Origin: Posidonia oceanica
Taxonomy: Eukaryota > Streptophyta > Magnoliopsida > Alismatales > Posidoniaceae
DNA: 64,000 nt
Reading direction: 5' to 3'
NCBI GenBank assembly: GCA_037176725.1
Contig: JAZBRS010000074.1
Span: 66,592,001-66,656,000, forward strand
Shown here: one piece after another, positions 63,118-64,000 of the stretch
Numbering within the stretch: position 1 is the stretch's first letter
Layout: every line of letters starts with the position of its first letter
Position numbers and translations under genes: made by a program
The notes under the pieces: generated by a model
Told to the model about the DNA's origin: nothing
The model's database searches: none
The model's input: only the letters and a program-made list of their open reading frames with translations

Positions 63118-64000
63118 GATAAGTCCAAAACTTATCATCCAACCTTTGCGGTCGATGGGTCCGAAACCAATCATTTCCGGTCGATAAGTCCGAAACTTAT
63201 CATACAAGCATTGCGGTCGATAGGTCCGAAACCTATCCTTTCCGGTCGATAAGTCCGTTACTTATCGTCCAACCTTTGCGGTCGATGGGTCCGAAACCTA
63301 TCCTTTCCAGTCGATAAGTCCGTAATTTATCATCCAACCATTGCGGTCGATGGGTCCGAAACCTATCCTTTCGGTCGATAAGTCCGTAACTTATCATCCA
63401 ACCTCTGCGGTCAATGAGTTCGAAACCTATCCTTTCCGGTAGATAAGTCTGTAACTTATCATCCAACCTTTGCGGTCGATGGGTCCGAAACCCACCCTAT
63501 CAGGTCGATAAGTCCGAAACTTATCATCCAACCTTTGCGGTCGATCGGTTCAAAACCTATCCTTTCCAGTCGATAAGTCCGTAACTTATCATCCAACCGT
63601 TGCTGTCGATGGGTCCGAAACCTATCCTTTCCAGTCGATAAGTCCGAAACTTATCATCCAACCTCTGCGGTCGATGGGTCCGAAACCTATCCTTTTCGGT
63701 CGATAAGTCCGAAACTAATCCTCCAACCTTTGTGGTCGATAGGTCCGAAACCTATCCTTTCCGGTCGATGAGTCCGAAACTTATCATCCATCCTTTGCGG
63801 TCGATAAGTCCGAAACTTATCATCCAACATTTGCGGTCGATGGGTTCAACACCTATCCTTTCTGGTCGATAAGTCCGTAACTTATCATCCAACCGTTGCT
63901 GTCACTGGGTCCGAAACCTATCCATTCCTGTCGATAAGTCCGAAACTTATCTTCCAACCTTTGCGGTCGATGGGTCCGAAACTTAACATCCAACCATTGT
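63118..64000. repeat. Block C3: C-type segment, cut by the window end
   Basis: This matches C2 at -7320 bp (55,913 and 63,233), with the same 'cctttcggtcg' loss (near 63,369) and an A-A-B doublet at 63,763-63,834. The last half-unit, 63,965-64,000, is a B/A hybrid: 'cgatgggtccgaaac' followed by 'ttaacatccaacc'. The array clearly continues beyond the window. Confidence 0.8.
63965..64000. other. Hybrid half-unit at the window edge
   Basis: This is 36 bp long and begins as a B-half, then carries an A-type tail matching the 'ttaacatccaaccattgt' seen in A and C units (for example near 63,067). The switch falls in the shared 'gtccgaaac' core. It marks either a further rearrangement or the start of another block beyond the window. 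Confidence 0.65.

Larger units (their letters stand above)
1..64000. repeat. 65-bp dimeric satellite array filling the window
   Basis: Every part of the window is a variant of one 65-bp unit. The spacing of successive 'gaaacctatcc' motifs is 65 bp from the first bases (1, 66, 131) onward. It changes only where a half-unit is added or single bases are lost. The unit has a 36-bp half ending 'ctttgc' and a 29-bp half ending 'ctttcc'. Consensus GC is 32/65. Nothing breaks the array: I see no unique sequence, transposon end, microsatellite tract or coding region. Satellite arrays of this length and order are typical of eukaryotic heterochromatin, including centromeres. That role is inferred, and family and species are not recognised. 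Confidence 0.98.

Noticed and set aside
1..64000. CRISPR-like array (short repeat with regular spacing)
   Set aside because: The 36- and 29-bp halves are both repeats and are related to each other. There are no unique spacers and no cas genes, and the period is a continuous tandem.
1..64000. Telomeric repeat or rDNA spacer identity
   Set aside because: No short telomere-type motif and no rRNA-like sequence is present. The unit does not match any satellite family I can name.

Overview
The whole 64-kb window is one uninterrupted tandem satellite array. I find no protein-coding gene, RNA gene, transposable element, CRISPR array or unique sequence. The basic unit is a 65-bp dimer made of a 36-bp half (called A-half here) and a 29-bp half (B-half). 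The two halves are paralogous: B equals A minus a 7-nt 'atccaac' segment plus four substitutions. A copy matching my consensus exactly lies at 1417-1481. About 980 dimers fill the window. Each half carries a dyad with 7-bp arms around a 5-nt CCGAA core. A long homogenised array with nested higher-order repeats (HORs) points to eukaryotic heterochromatin, such as a centromeric, pericentromeric or knob-like block. I do not recognise the satellite family or the species. The dense CpGs, and the many C-to-T and G-to-A variants at those CpGs, fit a CpG-methylating host such as a plant or vertebrate, but this is inference.

Layout, using my own block names: C0 (1-2514); A1-A5 (2515-23696), copies of an HOR whose full length is 4518 bp; B1 (23697-28868); a short rearranged A fragment (28869-29339); A6 and A7 (29340-38028); B2 (38029-43201); C1 (43202-48739); B3 (48740-53470); C2 (53471-57895); E (57896-61480); A' (61481-63117); C3 (63118-64000). 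The blocks are older and younger copies of the same ancestral long repeat. A3, A4 and A5 differ at roughly 1% of positions in the stretches I compared by eye. The B and C blocks and E are more divergent relatives.

Several levels of duplication are nested: dimers (65 bp); local duplications of 5, 6, 9, 17, 21 and 46 dimers; the 4518-bp HOR; an A-A-B superunit repeated at an offset of 14,269-14,333 bp; and a B-C superunit repeated at 10.1-10.3 kb, falling to 9.2 kb after an internal length difference. Many unit lengths resolve exactly: 4518 = 69 x 65 + 36 - 3 and 2308 = 35 x 65 + 36 - 3. The extra 36 is one additional A-half and the -3 is three visible single-base deletions.

There is no gene network to describe. 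The short open frames here (up to 143 codons) are read-through of the satellite. Because 65 is not divisible by 3, three dimers (195 nt) give a 65-residue periodic peptide, and most of these frames start only at TTG. The points worth a second look are the compensatory change that preserves the dyad in both halves, the recombination history that can be read from private indels, a conversion-like tract, and recurrent irregular A-A-B trimers and B/A hybrid halves.
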